Shown: positions 12,210 through 23,384 of the stretch, one piece after another | Layout: every line of letters starts with the position of its first letter | Numbering within the stretch: position 1 is the first letter of the stretch | NCBI GenBank assembly: GCA_004380135.1 | Contig: QXCR01000061.1 | Coordinates: 62,001-126,000, forward strand | From: Stemphylium vesicarium | Taxonomy: Eukaryota; Ascomycota; Dothideomycetes; Pleosporales; Pleosporaceae | Length of the DNA stretch: 64,000 bases | Reading direction: 5' to 3' | Program-made: the position numbers and the translations under genes | Notes under the pieces: generated by a model | The model's database searches: none | The model's input: only the letters and a program-made list of their open reading frames with translations | Told to the model about the DNA's origin: nothing

Positions 12210-13978
12210 CTACTCGTATCGAATGACAGGCATCTTGAACGTTTTCCTCCCACTGATGAACCAGTGCGCCAGTGCGCCAAGCACCACGGCCCCGAATATT
12301 GGTCCTGCGTAGTTCATGTTGTCTCCGGTAACAGGCAGTACCTGGGGAAATGGCATCCAGATGACAACAAAGATCAAGTAGCACAGCGCGAAAATGTTAA
12401 CGGGCACCCCAATAGCGCCAAGCTTGAATGGGCCGGATGGAGGAGGTGGGCCTCGGACTTTGCGCAGCAGCATGAAGAGAATGGGCAGGAAGTAGGATAT
12501 GTGGAGGGCGAGAGCTTGCAGCGAGATGAGCGCGTTGAACGCCGTCGCGCTGGCGATGTAGATGAGTGAGAGGCAGGTTACGATCATGCCGACGAGGAGA
12601 AGAGCGTTGACTGGTAGCTTGAGTGTGGGGTGCACCTTCCCTGATGTCAGTCAATGGGAGCAAGTGAAGGATGAGTTCAACATACGTAAGAGAAGAAGCC
12701 AGAGAACGGCAAGCCGTTGTCGCGCGCAAACACCCACACCAGCCTCGAGACCGAAGCGAACATGTTGAAGAGCGCAAAGAAGAATATCACTGCGAGGAGC
12801 GCAGTGAGTATGTTTGCTGCGACTGCTGAGCCAGTAATGTTGTAGAGAACCCATAGAATTGGGAGTGGCGTAGCGACGATGTCTTCAAGTGGCCCTATGT
12901 AGAAGAGGAGGATAGTGGCGAATACGATCAGCATAATTGAGTTGGCGACGCAGGTGATGATGATACTACGGGGTACGCGTGTGCGAACCTTCTTGACCTC
13001 ATCGCCTACGGAATTGTCAGCGCGGTATCGTAGTGTTGGCAGTGAGGAGCATACACATGTGTAGAACGCTGTCGGCGCCAGTGACGGAAAAGGTCATGCT
13101 CAGAAGACCAAGGCCCCAGGAAACACCCTTGTTATCCCAGCCCGAGTCCTCCCATGTCAGAGTTTTGAAGACGAAGTCAGGGTCGCTGCTAGGGCCGAAC
13201 ACGACAAAGACGACGACGAACACGATGAAAAGGCAGATGTGCAGAATGCCGCCAGTACTTTCAAAAATATCCAGGAGCTTGCGGAACCAAAGGTTGAATG
13301 TGAATGGCATGATCATGATCGCGATCATGATGAGACTGGTATGCCATCGTTCAGGGACGTAACTCTCGTTGTTGAAGATTGCAAGCGAGGTGATCATGTT
13401 GGCCAGGATTGATGGAGGTCCACTGCAGGCGAAGCACCACGCGCCAACTGTAATCCATCCTGCTATGATTTAAGCCGTCTATTCATGTGATCTAGCAGAG
13501 CAATCTACCTTGTAAAAGACCCCAAAAGCGAGGTGCGACGGGTGCCAGGTTGGCTGACCAGCGGTATTGAGCACCAACAGTAGGATCTCTGCTCAATGGT
13601 CAGCCATTTGGGATATTTTGACATAAGGGTACACACATAGAAGCTAGCTCAGCCAGCGAGAACCCCACGGCACAGGCGCCAATGCCGGCCAAGATGGAGC
13701 CATAGAAGATGGAGGCAGGGCCACCGTTAGTCAAGGCAAACTGGAATGTTACTGCGAATGACTCCCAAGACGCAAGGATAATCACAGCGAAGTTGATTAC
13801 CGCCGAAAGATTGATATATCGCTACAGCTGTTAGCATCTCTACTTACTCAAGGAACCAGGTAATACGTACTTCTAGCTGGCCCGTCGGTCGTGCTCCTGG
13901 AGGTACGATTGGAGGACCTTCTGCAGCCTTCTCGATAGTATCGAGGTCGGAATCGGGTTTCTGGGTATTAGAGTTCAT
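12210..13978 (-). CDS. APC-family amino acid / choline / GABA permease
   Basis: Six exons are 13978-13871, 13821-13635, 13586-13509, 13462-13055, 13005-12686 and 12635-12210. They encode 508 residues, with five introns of 46-50 nt that all preserve frame. The protein has about twelve hydrophobic segments. The first half includes the conserved APC stretch GFSLAELASMYPTVGAQYRW, and a later one is VFARDNGLPFSGFF. This matches the fungal amino acid/choline transporter family (AA_permease_2; relatives of Hnm1 and Uga4), which import choline, GABA or polyamines at the plasma membrane. The substrate cannot be told from sequence. The N-terminus is soluble and acidic, the C-terminus short. Confidence 0.9.
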
Positions 13979-15060
13979 GTCGATACAATACATCTAGGAT
14001 AAAGTGTTCAATGGCAGATAGCAGAGTCATAAAATGTTCCATCAAGTGGCGACCCCACCAGAGGTTAGCGAGAGAACAACGACCGGGTGGCAGCGAGTTG
14101 TGGTAAGTGACGAACCCAGTCGCAAGCACCCCATCTAACTGGTCACCAGAGAGAGTAGCTCGACTCAAGTCATACATGGCGTCTGATCAAGCTTGTATAG
14201 ATTCGTCAAGCTCTGCTTACCATGCCCTGTAGCAAGCGCAACACCGGGAGATACACCTTGCTCCAAGAGGGTAATGGTCGCAGTGTACATATTAAAACCG
14301 ACGCGCCAAGCACCTCACCAAGGCTTGTATAGTGCTTGTCATCCGAGGCAAAGTTGATAGACCTCCCGTCCAGCAAATAGGCTCGAGCCATCCGCAGCCC
14401 ACCCGCAGCCCACCCGCATGAGGCCTGCAGCGTGCAGCGGCAGTATGGCTTCTTTGCGCATAAGGCGGTCCAGGATTCAGAATGCGGGTAAGCGACCGAG
14501 CGCAAGTCGGACAGCAATCCTTCTCGCTTCATCTTTCGCCGGTAAAGACGACAGGGTGCGGGACCTAGCGCGAGTTTGTCATCATCTGCTGATGAGAGTG
14601 CCAAAATGTCAAAACTCTGTCTGATCGTAAGCACGGAGTGTGAGGCCGAGCTATTGATTGCACAGAGTAGGCCGCGATGGCGTAGAGGCTTTTTGTGTGC
14701 GCCAAGCGCTGCGTCTTTTCCATTATACAGTTAATATCTCGTTGTGCAAGGGTGAGCGACGGTGATAACGAAGCGTGCAGAAAGGATGGTGTGAGAGCGT
14801 GCTGGAGCCGCGTGTTCGATAGCGCGTCCTCCACTAGCGGGGTCAACCGGGCGGTTACCCTACCCGTGGACCGGTCCGGCCCCTTCTACACGCATCGCCT
14901 CGCAGAGACGCGCCCGACGGCATTTGAGCGAATATTTGCATACAGGAAAGTATTCCCATGCGAGTGATGGTTTCAATGATTCAAGATTTCGAACTTGTAA
15001 ATGTAATCGGGCATTAAGAATCTATTCCAGTGAAGAGACCAACCCTAGACGCAAACCCCC
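13979..15060. other. Gene-free interval of about 1.1 kb
   Basis: It holds the promoter of the permease gene and the 3' flank of the cyclase-like gene. A short imperfect tandem of GCAGCCCACCC lies near 14394-14418. No supported gene was seen. Confidence 0.45.
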
Positions 15061-16077
15061 TCAAAAGATAGCCACGGCATTCGGCGCACTCCCCACACCC
15101 CCGGGTACATAACCCGGCTTACTCATGAGCAAGAAACTCCACCTCCGCTCGCTCTCACACTTCCTGACCAGCTCCTCAAGATCCCACAGCTCGCCAATCG
15201 GCATACCCCACAAACTCAGCATGCACGCATGCAAGCTGCCCTCAAAGTTTTCCGGCCAAACCTCAAACGTTGCATTATCCGTCGCAGCCGCGGCGAAGTA
15301 AGTATCGTGAAGGAAATCCTTCATCGCATCGTCCGCAGCAAGACCGGCGTATAGACACTTTTCAATCGGGAAACTGGCGCGCTCCGCCTTCTCCTCGGCT
15401 GAAAGAGCATTGTACGAAGACAGAAATCCAGTGCGAACGAGCAAGATATCTCCAGTCCTCAGCTCGAGATCTTGACTCTTAGCACAAGCTTGCAGATCCC
15501 AGGCTGTGATGGTGTGCTTGGTAAACGGGTCGTACTCTTTGCCTTGTTTCTTCGCCCAGGAGTAAACGTCTAGCAAGACTCCGCGACCGATGATGCCTCT
15601 CTTCGACCAAGCATCAATACCCAGCTTTCGTGACCGCTCCGGAGCTTCCTCCCCGTCTTTGCCGTCGTCATCCACATTGGCCATTATGTCCTCCGACAAC
15701 ACGCCATTGTAGTGGCATTCGTGGATGGGATGCGCGAAATGCCGGAATCCATCCCATTGGCTGCCGCTCTGCGTGTTGTACGATACTTCGTCGTCAAAGG
15801 CGCCTTTGCCGATGGTTTTGATGCGGTGCTTCAGTGGTTGGCGGCCAAAAAACGGTGGACCGGGTACGTTGAGTGGCAGGTCCAGAGAAATTGATTCTCC
15901 TGTCTTGACGTTGTCTTGTGTTGTTTTGACTATTCGCTGCGGAGTCAGGAGGTTCAGACGCCCGAGTTCGTCGGAACCGCCCCAGAACCAGGCGTTTCCT
16001 TTTGGTGTGCCAGCGATGTGGGGGAGGGCTGAGCGCTTGGGGAAGGATGATGCATCGCCGTTTGGGTCTAATCGCAT
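15061..16077 (-). CDS. Cyclase-family (kynurenine formamidase-like) hydrolase
   Basis: This protein of 338 residues belongs to the cyclase superfamily (PF04199), which contains metal-dependent formamidases and related hydrolases. The N-terminal landmark GNAWFWGGSDELGRLNLLTP and the metal-site-like motif QSGSQWDGFRHFAH are typical of the fungal branch, which replaces the bacterial HxGTHxDxPxH. GDILLVRTGF and HACMLSLWGMPIGE are further family-like stretches. The ATG at 16077 is used because the open frame continues upstream to 16134 only with a GTG. A likely 5' intron (GTAAGC near 16155 to CACAG just before the ATG) suggests that the leader is spliced. The physiological substrate is unknown. 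Confidence 0.85.
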   Translation of the reverse strand: MRLDPNGDASSFPKRSALPHIAGTPKGNAWFWGGSDELGRLNLLTPQRIVKTTQDNVKTGESISLDLPLNVPGPPFFGRQPLKHRIKTIGKGAFDDEVSYNTQSGSQWDGFRHFAHPIHECHYNGVLSEDIMANVDDDGKDGEEAPERSRKLGIDAWSKRGIIGRGVLLDVYSWAKKQGKEYDPFTKHTITAWDLQACAKSQDLELRTGDILLVRTGFLSSYNALSAEEKAERASFPIEKCLYAGLAADDAMKDFLHDTYFAAAATDNATFEVWPENFEGSLHACMLSLWGMPIGELWDLEELVRKCESERRWSFLLMSKPGYVPGGVGSAPNAVAIF

Positions 16078-16330
16078 CTTCGAATGTTTTGGATGCCTGT
16101 GTACTTTAGCTGGGCTCTGTGTCTTTTTCGACACCTCTTTGCCAGCAGAGCTTACGTGGTCTAGGTATGGTGATCGTGATATTTAAATGTGACGTCGCCA
16201 GTTCGTAAAGGTTGCTCGCTAAGCACTTCCCCGCGCCCCGCCCTTCGACTATTTTAGGACACGACAGCAGCTACAGCATGTATTATACGATCTGTCTCAA
16301 TGGGTTCCGACTGTATGATCAAACCATCTA

Positions 16331-17261
16331 TCAAGTAGTCAACCCTCCATCGATAACATGTACTGCACCCGTCGTAAAGCTACTCTCATCGCTTAGCAGA
16401 AACGCAACCAGCTTTGCCACCTCCTCAGCTTTTCCTTGCCTTCCCAACGGGGTGATACTGTCGATAAGATGCTTATGAGCTAGAATCTCTTGGGGCGCAT
16501 TCCGGCTCATTGGGGTATCAATCGCGCCTCTACATTTGGAGTCAGCTTGCATGCACTGTGAGAATGAAAATACAGGGAAGATGATGCGAAGCGACATACG
16601 GTGCAACGGCATTTACCCGGATGCTCAAACGTCCCACTTCTTTGGCGGCAGTCTTCGTCAAACCGATTACCCCATGCTTACTCATTGTGTAAGCAGCACC
16701 TCCAAACCCAGCTCGCACGCCCGCAATACTTGCTGTATTGACGATACTGCCTCCCCCACCTCCTTTGATCATAGCTTTCAGCTGCGCCCGGACAGCGAAG
16801 AATGTTCCATTGAGATTGACGTTTTGTATCTTCATCCAGTCTTCGTCGCTCGTCTCAACGAGTGGTGCAAAGTCGCCTAGGATGCCAGCAAAGTTCGCCG
16901 CTCCGTCCAGTGTGCCATACTCTTCGATGGTGTTTTGAATCCATTGAGATACTTCAGAAGATGAGCGAACGTCTGCTCCCGTGGCCATGACGTCACTTGT
17001 ATCGGCTATCGTGGAAGGCGAGGTAGAAGCTTTCAGATGAGCGACGGCGTCGTCGAGTGCGTCTTTGTTGACGTCCGTCAAGGAGAGCTTGACACCCATA
17101 GGGTAGAGTAGTCTGGCTGTCGTGAGACCTATGCCGGATGCTGCGCCCGAAACCGCGACGACCTTGCCACGCAGAGAAGAATAGCGTGCTCTCCGTGCCA
17201 CAACATAAGAATTTATTGTGGCAGCTTGAGTTGATGCGCGGCGAGTTACCAGAGACAGCAT
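16331..17261 (-). CDS. Short-chain dehydrogenase/reductase
   Basis: Exons are 17261-16600 and 16529-16331, giving 286 residues; the 70-nt intron runs GTATGT to TGTAG. It is a classical SDR: a Rossmann nucleotide-binding loop VSGAASGIG, NFAGILG, the catalytic YTMSK (Tyr-x-x-x-Lys) and C-terminal DESSFTTGAVHVIDGG. The first about 30 residues (MLSLVTRRASTQAATINSY) are basic and hydroxylated, suggesting a mitochondrial presequence. The ATG at 17261 is preferred over the non-ATG extension to 17267. The substrate is not predictable. Confidence 0.9.
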
Positions 17262-17880
17262 GGTCAAGCAAGCTCTTTCGAGTCCCTCGTCTGTGGATGA
17301 GATTTACTGCGTGGACCGCCCAACGGACAGTAGCTTTGTAAGGTGTTCTTGTTATCTCGCGAAGTAGTGAATTAGAGTTGAGTAGAAGTGCAGTTTCAGT
17401 CGCTTAAGTTCAAAACAAGAAGTGGCCTTCGAAGGGCGCAAAAGGAAGTCACGCAGGGCTAGCGTGAAGTACTCCATAGATGCGCCACCACAGCGCAGAT
17501 AATGGGATCCAATGCATCATTTTACTCTTTGTCCATTAAGAGGCTTGCCCGCACTGCACGTAGTCGAGAGGCGTAGTCAGTTGACCAGGTCGCGAACGTA
17601 TTGGAGCGCCAATGATGTCGCACAGCATTTGCCGATTCAGCCGTCCCGATCGGGCGATTCCGACTGACCCCACGCGTTCGCAGTCCCCCGACATCTAACG
17701 CCACAAGTGTAATACTTCGGCGTTCGCTCATCAAACTAGGTGCCCCTGATTCTTCTCGCAGCGACAGCTAATCCTATAATCAATCAGAGCCGTTGTCACG
17801 ACGTGCCGCCTTCATGATCTACGGCCAAGATTCAGCTCCTCCTCCTTTCTCACCTTTCAACCATCCAGATCTTCATCCAC
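17262..17880. other. Intergenic region upstream of the SDR gene
   Basis: This is the SDR promoter region plus the 3' flank of the MYND gene. No supported gene or repeat was seen. Confidence 0.5.
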
Positions 17881-18840
17881 CTACGGAGCCTTGCAAAACT
17901 TCTTGTGGGTCTTCCAGTCCACCTTTTGGCACTCCTGAGAGCAGTATCTCGTCTGCTTGCACTTTCCACACGCCGAGAAAGCAGCACCCTCCTTCGGCAT
18001 TCTCCCACAAGTCGTGCATGCACCATCCTTCCTCTCACCTCGTCCATTCTTGATGACCTCAGCCATTTGCGGGACCTTTTTGCTCATCATTTCCACCAGC
18101 ATCTTGACATTCATACCATCGGTATCTTTGTTCTCAATATCACCGCCATGCTCAATATACCACTTCATCATTTGGACGTTCTTCGTGGTATCGCCATGAA
18201 TGTCTGCTTGAGCTATCTCGCTTGCAGGGGTGGCGTTGAAGCGATTCTTGGTGTTGACGGAACCTCCAGCATCGAAGAGAATTTGCGCAAACTCAGGCTG
18301 CACGTAGGGCTTCGTTGAGATAGCCCAGAATAATGCGGTCGAACCCAAGACATCCTTGCCATCGACGGGTACTTTGAGCTCATTCGCGAGATACTTAACA
18401 ATTCCGAGAAGGTTTTGTTTCTTCGCCGGCAGCATGTGGAATGCTGGCAGCAACACCGCGTAGACAGGGGTTTTGTTGGGACCCCATCGCTTCGCATACA
18501 TGTCTTGTCTTACTGTCTCGCGTGCAGCATCATCTCCACCTAACTGTCTGATCATAGTCTCGCAGTAATTCTCCACGGCATCAAACTCTCCATTAAAGGC
18601 TGAGAGGAGGGCCTGCCCCATAGGATCCTTGAGATCACGGCTGGGTGCAGTGGGGTTGGCTTGGGCCCAGCCTCTGAGTTCCATGCCATCCATACCAGCG
18701 AGCTGATCATCGGAGTTTATAAGATCATCTATAGAGCTTTACGTCTTTGTCAGAATAGGACAGGTGCCTTCAGCTTCTGGTGCTTACCGGCTCGATCGCT
18801 TCTGCATGTTTTCAAGCATGTGCATGAAGTTTGCCGACAT
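17881..18840 (-). CDS. Ankyrin-like protein with C-terminal MYND zinc finger
   Basis: Exons are 18840-18788 and 18736-17881 (302 residues); the 51-nt intron starts GTAAGC and ends GTAAAG. The last 40 or so residues form a MYND finger: CTTCGRMPKE, then CGKCKQTRYCSQECQ and WKTHKKFC supply the Cys/His zinc ligands. The middle part has weak ankyrin-like helices (DVLGSTALFWAISTKP, ENKDTDGMNVKMLVEMM). MYND fingers bind proline-rich peptides, so the protein is probably a protein-interaction factor. Its partner is unknown. The start is the first ATG of a short first exon rich in Met and Asn. Confidence 0.85.
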
Positions 18841-19878
18841 GTTGTACAATAGCCTAGTAAATCGTAGAAACCGTGTTGTGAAGCAAAAGTAGAGAACGGG
18901 GAAGTTTATGGTTCTGGATGTTGAGGTGGCTGACGTCAAACTGAGGAGAAGGCGTGGTCGGGGTTGCGTAGCAAGATAGCCTGCAGGCGCGGAGCGGCCC
19001 ACGTCCGTGCGACGCCATCACACTAGTGCGGCGGAAGCGAGCATGCGTAGCCAGGTACAGGAGCTGGTAACAAGCAGCCTTCCCTCATGAATCAATTGTA
19101 TCGCCACTTCTTGCTCCGCCGCATTGTCGCCAAGATTTTTCGTAACTCCATGTTCAAAATCATCCGTTCTGGCATGGTGTAGTATCTTGACCGCTCTTTC
19201 GCATCTTCTTTGTACCTGTCTAGACCAGCCTCGACAACGCACCCTCCAGGTCCATTGAAAAGACTAGAATGATACCTCTACACGCACTAGACTCAGGTTA
19301 CCTAGACTTTGTGGCTTAGGCCTGTCAGGTACATGTCGTAGCAGCTGCGATCCCATGTAGTCCTAGTAATGTGGACTGTGGCGCAGACTGCCGCTAAACT
19401 TACTGCGGCTGTCGAATTGGCTGTCGGCGCTGCGCCTCTGAGCTTCAATGGTGCTTGAGGGACAGGTCATCATTGCTTACGAAACTGCCCTTGTTGGAGG
19501 CAAGAAAGAGACCTAGACGATTCTCGCCTCAGTGGAACCCGCAAGGATGCTCGGATATATCCGAAGAGCTGCTGTGTAAGTGTACTATCCGATCAGGGGT
19601 ACTCTTGCGAAGGACCAAGTGCGTTTGTAGGGCGATGGCTAGATTATCCGGCTTTTGCCTTGTTTGATTCGCTCAAGATGCATTTCTGGAAACTTGGAGA
19701 GAGTATCACTCGTGAGGAAAACAGCTGGTAATGATGCGATAAATTCCACAAACTATCCCAAGTAGTCCCGCCTGCGCCTATCGGAGGTATCAATTATCCA
19801 AACGCCGTTTAGATCACGAGCGTCAAAGACTAAACGTCTCCGACCTCGGTCATGTTTCTTATCTCAAGCTAACGACGA
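18841..19878. other. Gene-free interval of about 1 kb
   Basis: It contains the MYND gene promoter and the 3' flank of the SAP-like gene. I saw nothing else that can be supported. Confidence 0.45.
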
Positions 19879-21013
19879 CTACTTCTTCAACGCAGCGTCG
19901 TATATGCTGACAAGTATACCAACCAAAGAGCCAATCTGCAGGCCGTAGTATCCTCCAGGAACGTGGTTGCCTACACGTGCAACGGCATACTCTGAGAAAG
20001 GACCCCACGCGCTCGGAGCGAATGCAGCGTTAACAGTCTCCCGGTAAGCGCTGTAGGCCAAAATGGCCCTTGTAATGTTGAAGATGAGGGGGTCAGCGGG
20101 GTACTGGCGATCCGACGATCTTCGCGAGGTGTTTGAGCGTAGGGTCAGGTTGAAAAAGTACGAGAAGACGAGCGGAAGCACCCAGCTCGTGAGAGACCAG
20201 AGCGTAGCTGGCGCCCACCATTCCGCAGTCAGAAGCGCCCACCCGTTGGGTCCTCGAACATCCTGGCTACTTGAGTATGAGCTGAGTGCAGCGGGCATGG
20301 CGAACAAAGCTGTCGAGTCGAGCGTGTTCCACTGCAGTCCCACAGCCTCTACAAGCAAGATGATGGTCTGAATGGTAGCAACAGAGCTTGCGTTCTCGCG
20401 AACAAACTCCTTGAGCTCATCGATCCGAGTCTTGTCCCATAGCTCGGTGGCCTTTGTCTTCACGACCTGAAACGATTGGTCGGCGACTTCAGCGAGTTGC
20501 GCAGGTGATGCGGGGATGTCGACTTGTGAGGTGATTTCGGAAACACGCCGAGAAACTGGCTTTGGTGTGCGCACTGAGGCGGGCGTACGCACTACAGCGA
20601 TGCTGCGTTCTGGTGTAGGTTCCGGACTGTTCAGACGTTAGTTCTGTCGCGCAACGCGTCGCGTACTAGACAATCACATACGAAGGCTCCTTGAGAAGCG
20701 TCCGGCGGCGCGTCGCTTTCGTAACAGTAACAGGTTCCGAGGGCGACGAGCGCTCGCGCTTCACAGGCGACCCGTTGCGGCCATAGTAGTCGCGGAATTC
20801 TGGATGTTTGGCAAATATGGTCTCATTGGAGTTCAAATGATGCCCTAGCATCTCTACTAGATCATCTTTCAGAAGACCATCAGCACTGCAAGTCTCGCAT
20901 TAGTTTCACGGTACATGCGAATGATGGATCTGAGCCTACTCAGGAAGTCTAGCCTTCTGCGCGAGGTCAATGAGGTCGGCTTTGCGCTTCTTCTGGAGCC
21001 ACGAGTGAGACAT
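19879..21013 (-). CDS. SAP-like N-terminus membrane protein, unknown function
   Basis: Exons are 21013-20940, 20885-20682 and 20626-19879, giving 341 residues. Introns of 54 and 55 nt keep the frame. The N-terminus (KKRKADLIDLAQKARLPDAD, then DDLVEMLGHHL) has the helix-extension-helix pattern of SAP modules. A basic Ser/Thr-Pro linker follows, and then a C-terminal half with several hydrophobic segments (about residues 160-340), ending LQIGSLVGILVSIYDAALKK. This architecture recurs in ascomycetes and could tether the protein to the nuclear envelope or ER, but that is inference. Confidence 0.8.
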
Positions 21014-21598
21014 GATGGGCGGTATAGTCTGAGTCGCGTAAAAGTCGCGATCAAGATGCTATAAATATCGACGCGAAAAAGGAATGTCGTGAGAGAAAAA
21101 GGTGGGGGCGGTGTGGTGTTGACCAGATGAAAGAGCTATGGGTACGCGAGGCTTGAGATGTAAACACGATGGCTGGGGCTCACGTGGGTCATACTCGCGC
21201 TAAGCCGGCGGCTGTGGGACTCAGCCTAGGAGATTTTTTGACTGATCTACCACGATTCCATGGTGTCTGGTGACCTGCAGGAAGGGTTTGTGCATGTCTC
21301 GGGTCGCATCCGATATCAGACGGTACCTGCGTAGTGTTGCTTCTTATCTGCACTAGCTAAGTCGGCACCAGGTCCCGGAGCCTCTTGTGGCGGTGCTTGC
21401 AGGGATACCGTGTCCCTGTGGCGCAGTCCCGGTCTTGGCCGAAATTTTCTAGACTCTACATCATTGCACGGTCGTAGATAGCAACGTCACTTTCTGCTTT
21501 ATATCTTTGTGCACTCTGCTGCTTTTCATTACATCGTCGCATTCTCGCCATACCAACCGCACTCCTTCACAAAGCGCACCGTCGTCATCTAAGCGCTC
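21014..21598. other. Divergent promoter region
   Basis: This interval separates the SAP-like gene (minus) from the carrier gene (plus), so it should hold both promoters. No open frame worth reporting was seen. Confidence 0.5.
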
Positions 21599-22956
21599 AT
21601 GGTACTTGCCCGTGTGGCCAACTTCTTCACCAACGGAGACTCCATCCACACTCTCACCGACGGTAACCGGAGCCATGTCGCAAATACAGCACGAGCAAGG
21701 GAATTGCCCATGGAGGATACCAAGCGGGGTGCAGTAGAGGAGCACGAGGTAGACGAGGAAGCAGCACGGCCGCCATACCTACATGTGAGGATGCCTAGTC
21801 TGGACAGATGAGGACGGCCAATTGATCATATACAGGCAATGCTGGCAGGTGGAATAGGGGGAACAACAGGAGACATGCTAATGCACTCGCTGGACACGGT
21901 AAAGACGCGACAGCAGGGTGATCCCCACATGCCACCAAAGTATACGTCCATGGGCAACACATACTACACCATATGGAGGCAAGAAGGGTTCAAGAGGGGC
22001 CTGTATGGGGGAGTAGAGCCAGCATTCCTCGGGTCATTCATTGGTACTGTGTGTTTCTTCGGCGCATACGAATGGACAAAGCGGACCATGATCGACTACG
22101 GCGTCACTCCTTCAGTGGCATACTTCTCAGCCGGTATACTTTTAAAAGGCCCCAAAGAATGTTCCAGTCGACTAACACCACCCCAGGACTCCTCGCTGAC
22201 CTTGCGGCCGCGCCCGCATACGTCCCGTCCGAAGTGCTTAAAACCCGCCTCCAACTCCAAGGCCGCTACAACAACCCCTACTTCAACTCTGGCTACAACT
22301 ACCGCTCCACCATGGACGCCGCACGCACAATCGCCCGAACAGAAGGCTACAGCGCCCTCTTCCACGGCTACAAAGCTACACTATGGCGCGATTTGCCCTT
22401 TTCCGCGCTTCAATTCGCCTTTTACGAGGAGGAGCGGGGCTGGGCGAAAAAGTACATGGGCTCGAATAACATTGGGCTTCCGCTGGAAATCGCGACAGCG
22501 GCAACAGCAGGTGGAATGGCTGGTGTAATAACCACACCTCTCGACGTGGTCAAGACGCGCATCCAGACGCAACATAATGGGCCTACCTCGTCTGGCTCCC
22601 CAGTCGCACCAAAAGCCTCCTTGTCCCCCGCATCGGCATCGAAACACGCTCCACCCGCATCGCAATCCGTCAAACCAGGCTCCACGCAAAGCCGCCTGAT
22701 ATCTACTTCCTCGCCATCTACAACGCTCAAGGCACACGGCGCTGTAACGCTCGACACATCCTCCGTCATGACGGGCCTGAAGATAATATACAAGACTGAA
22801 GGCATAGGCGGCTGGTTCAGAGGCGTGGGTCCGCGTGCAGTCTGGACAAGCGTGCAATCCGGCACTATGCTGGTGCTGTACCAAACGCTACTGAGACATT
22901 TCGAGCAACATCCGCTGTCCGGCGGCGGCGGCGGTGGTAGTGGAGAGGACCTGTAA
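21599..22956 (+). CDS. Mitochondrial carrier, Mme1/YMR166C-like
   Basis: Exons are 21599-21784, 21836-22133 and 22187-22956, giving 417 residues. It is a mitochondrial carrier with three repeats. The signature PxDxxK helices appear as MHSLDTVKTR (Ser for Pro in the first repeat), VPSEVLKTRLQ and TPLDVVKTRIQ. The overall sequence best recalls the yeast YMR166C (Mme1) group, proposed to export magnesium from mitochondria, rather than the nucleotide or amino-acid carriers. An unusual low-complexity insert rich in Ser, Pro and Ala (about residues 295-345) follows the third signature, and the C-terminus carries a Gly run. The inner mitochondrial membrane is the expected location. The subfamily call is moderately sure, the carrier call very sure. 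Confidence 0.88.
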
Positions 22957-23384
22957 CATTAAGTGCAACGAACAGAAGGACTGTAAATATAGCAATTGTA
23001 TGATGAGTAAGAGGATGTGATGGGACAAGGGTATAGATGCATGCATAACGCGGCGTTGTTTTATTTTCTAGTGTAGGTTGGGGTTGGGATGGAATGAACT
23101 TGCCCGTTCTAAGCAAAGACCAATAGATATGTGCTGGAATACCAAGACTTTTTACACTCGATTTTGCAAAGGTTTCAAGACACGGCGATGTTTTCAATTG
23201 ATGAATTCAGTTAACTAGTCAATACAACAACACGCAATTACCCCCGCACCCCCAACCACGGCCATCACCTCTCTTCCCGCCTAACCTGCCGCCTAACCTT
23301 CGCAACCCTCTTCCCTCACAGCGTTCAATCATTCCTCCACCCAACCACCCACCCAAGACCCGCCTAGCGCCCACCCCTGCAATC

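Noticed and set aside
16077..16134. N-terminal extension of the cyclase-like protein
   Set aside because: It begins with GTG and overlaps a probable leader intron, so the ATG at 16077 was chosen.
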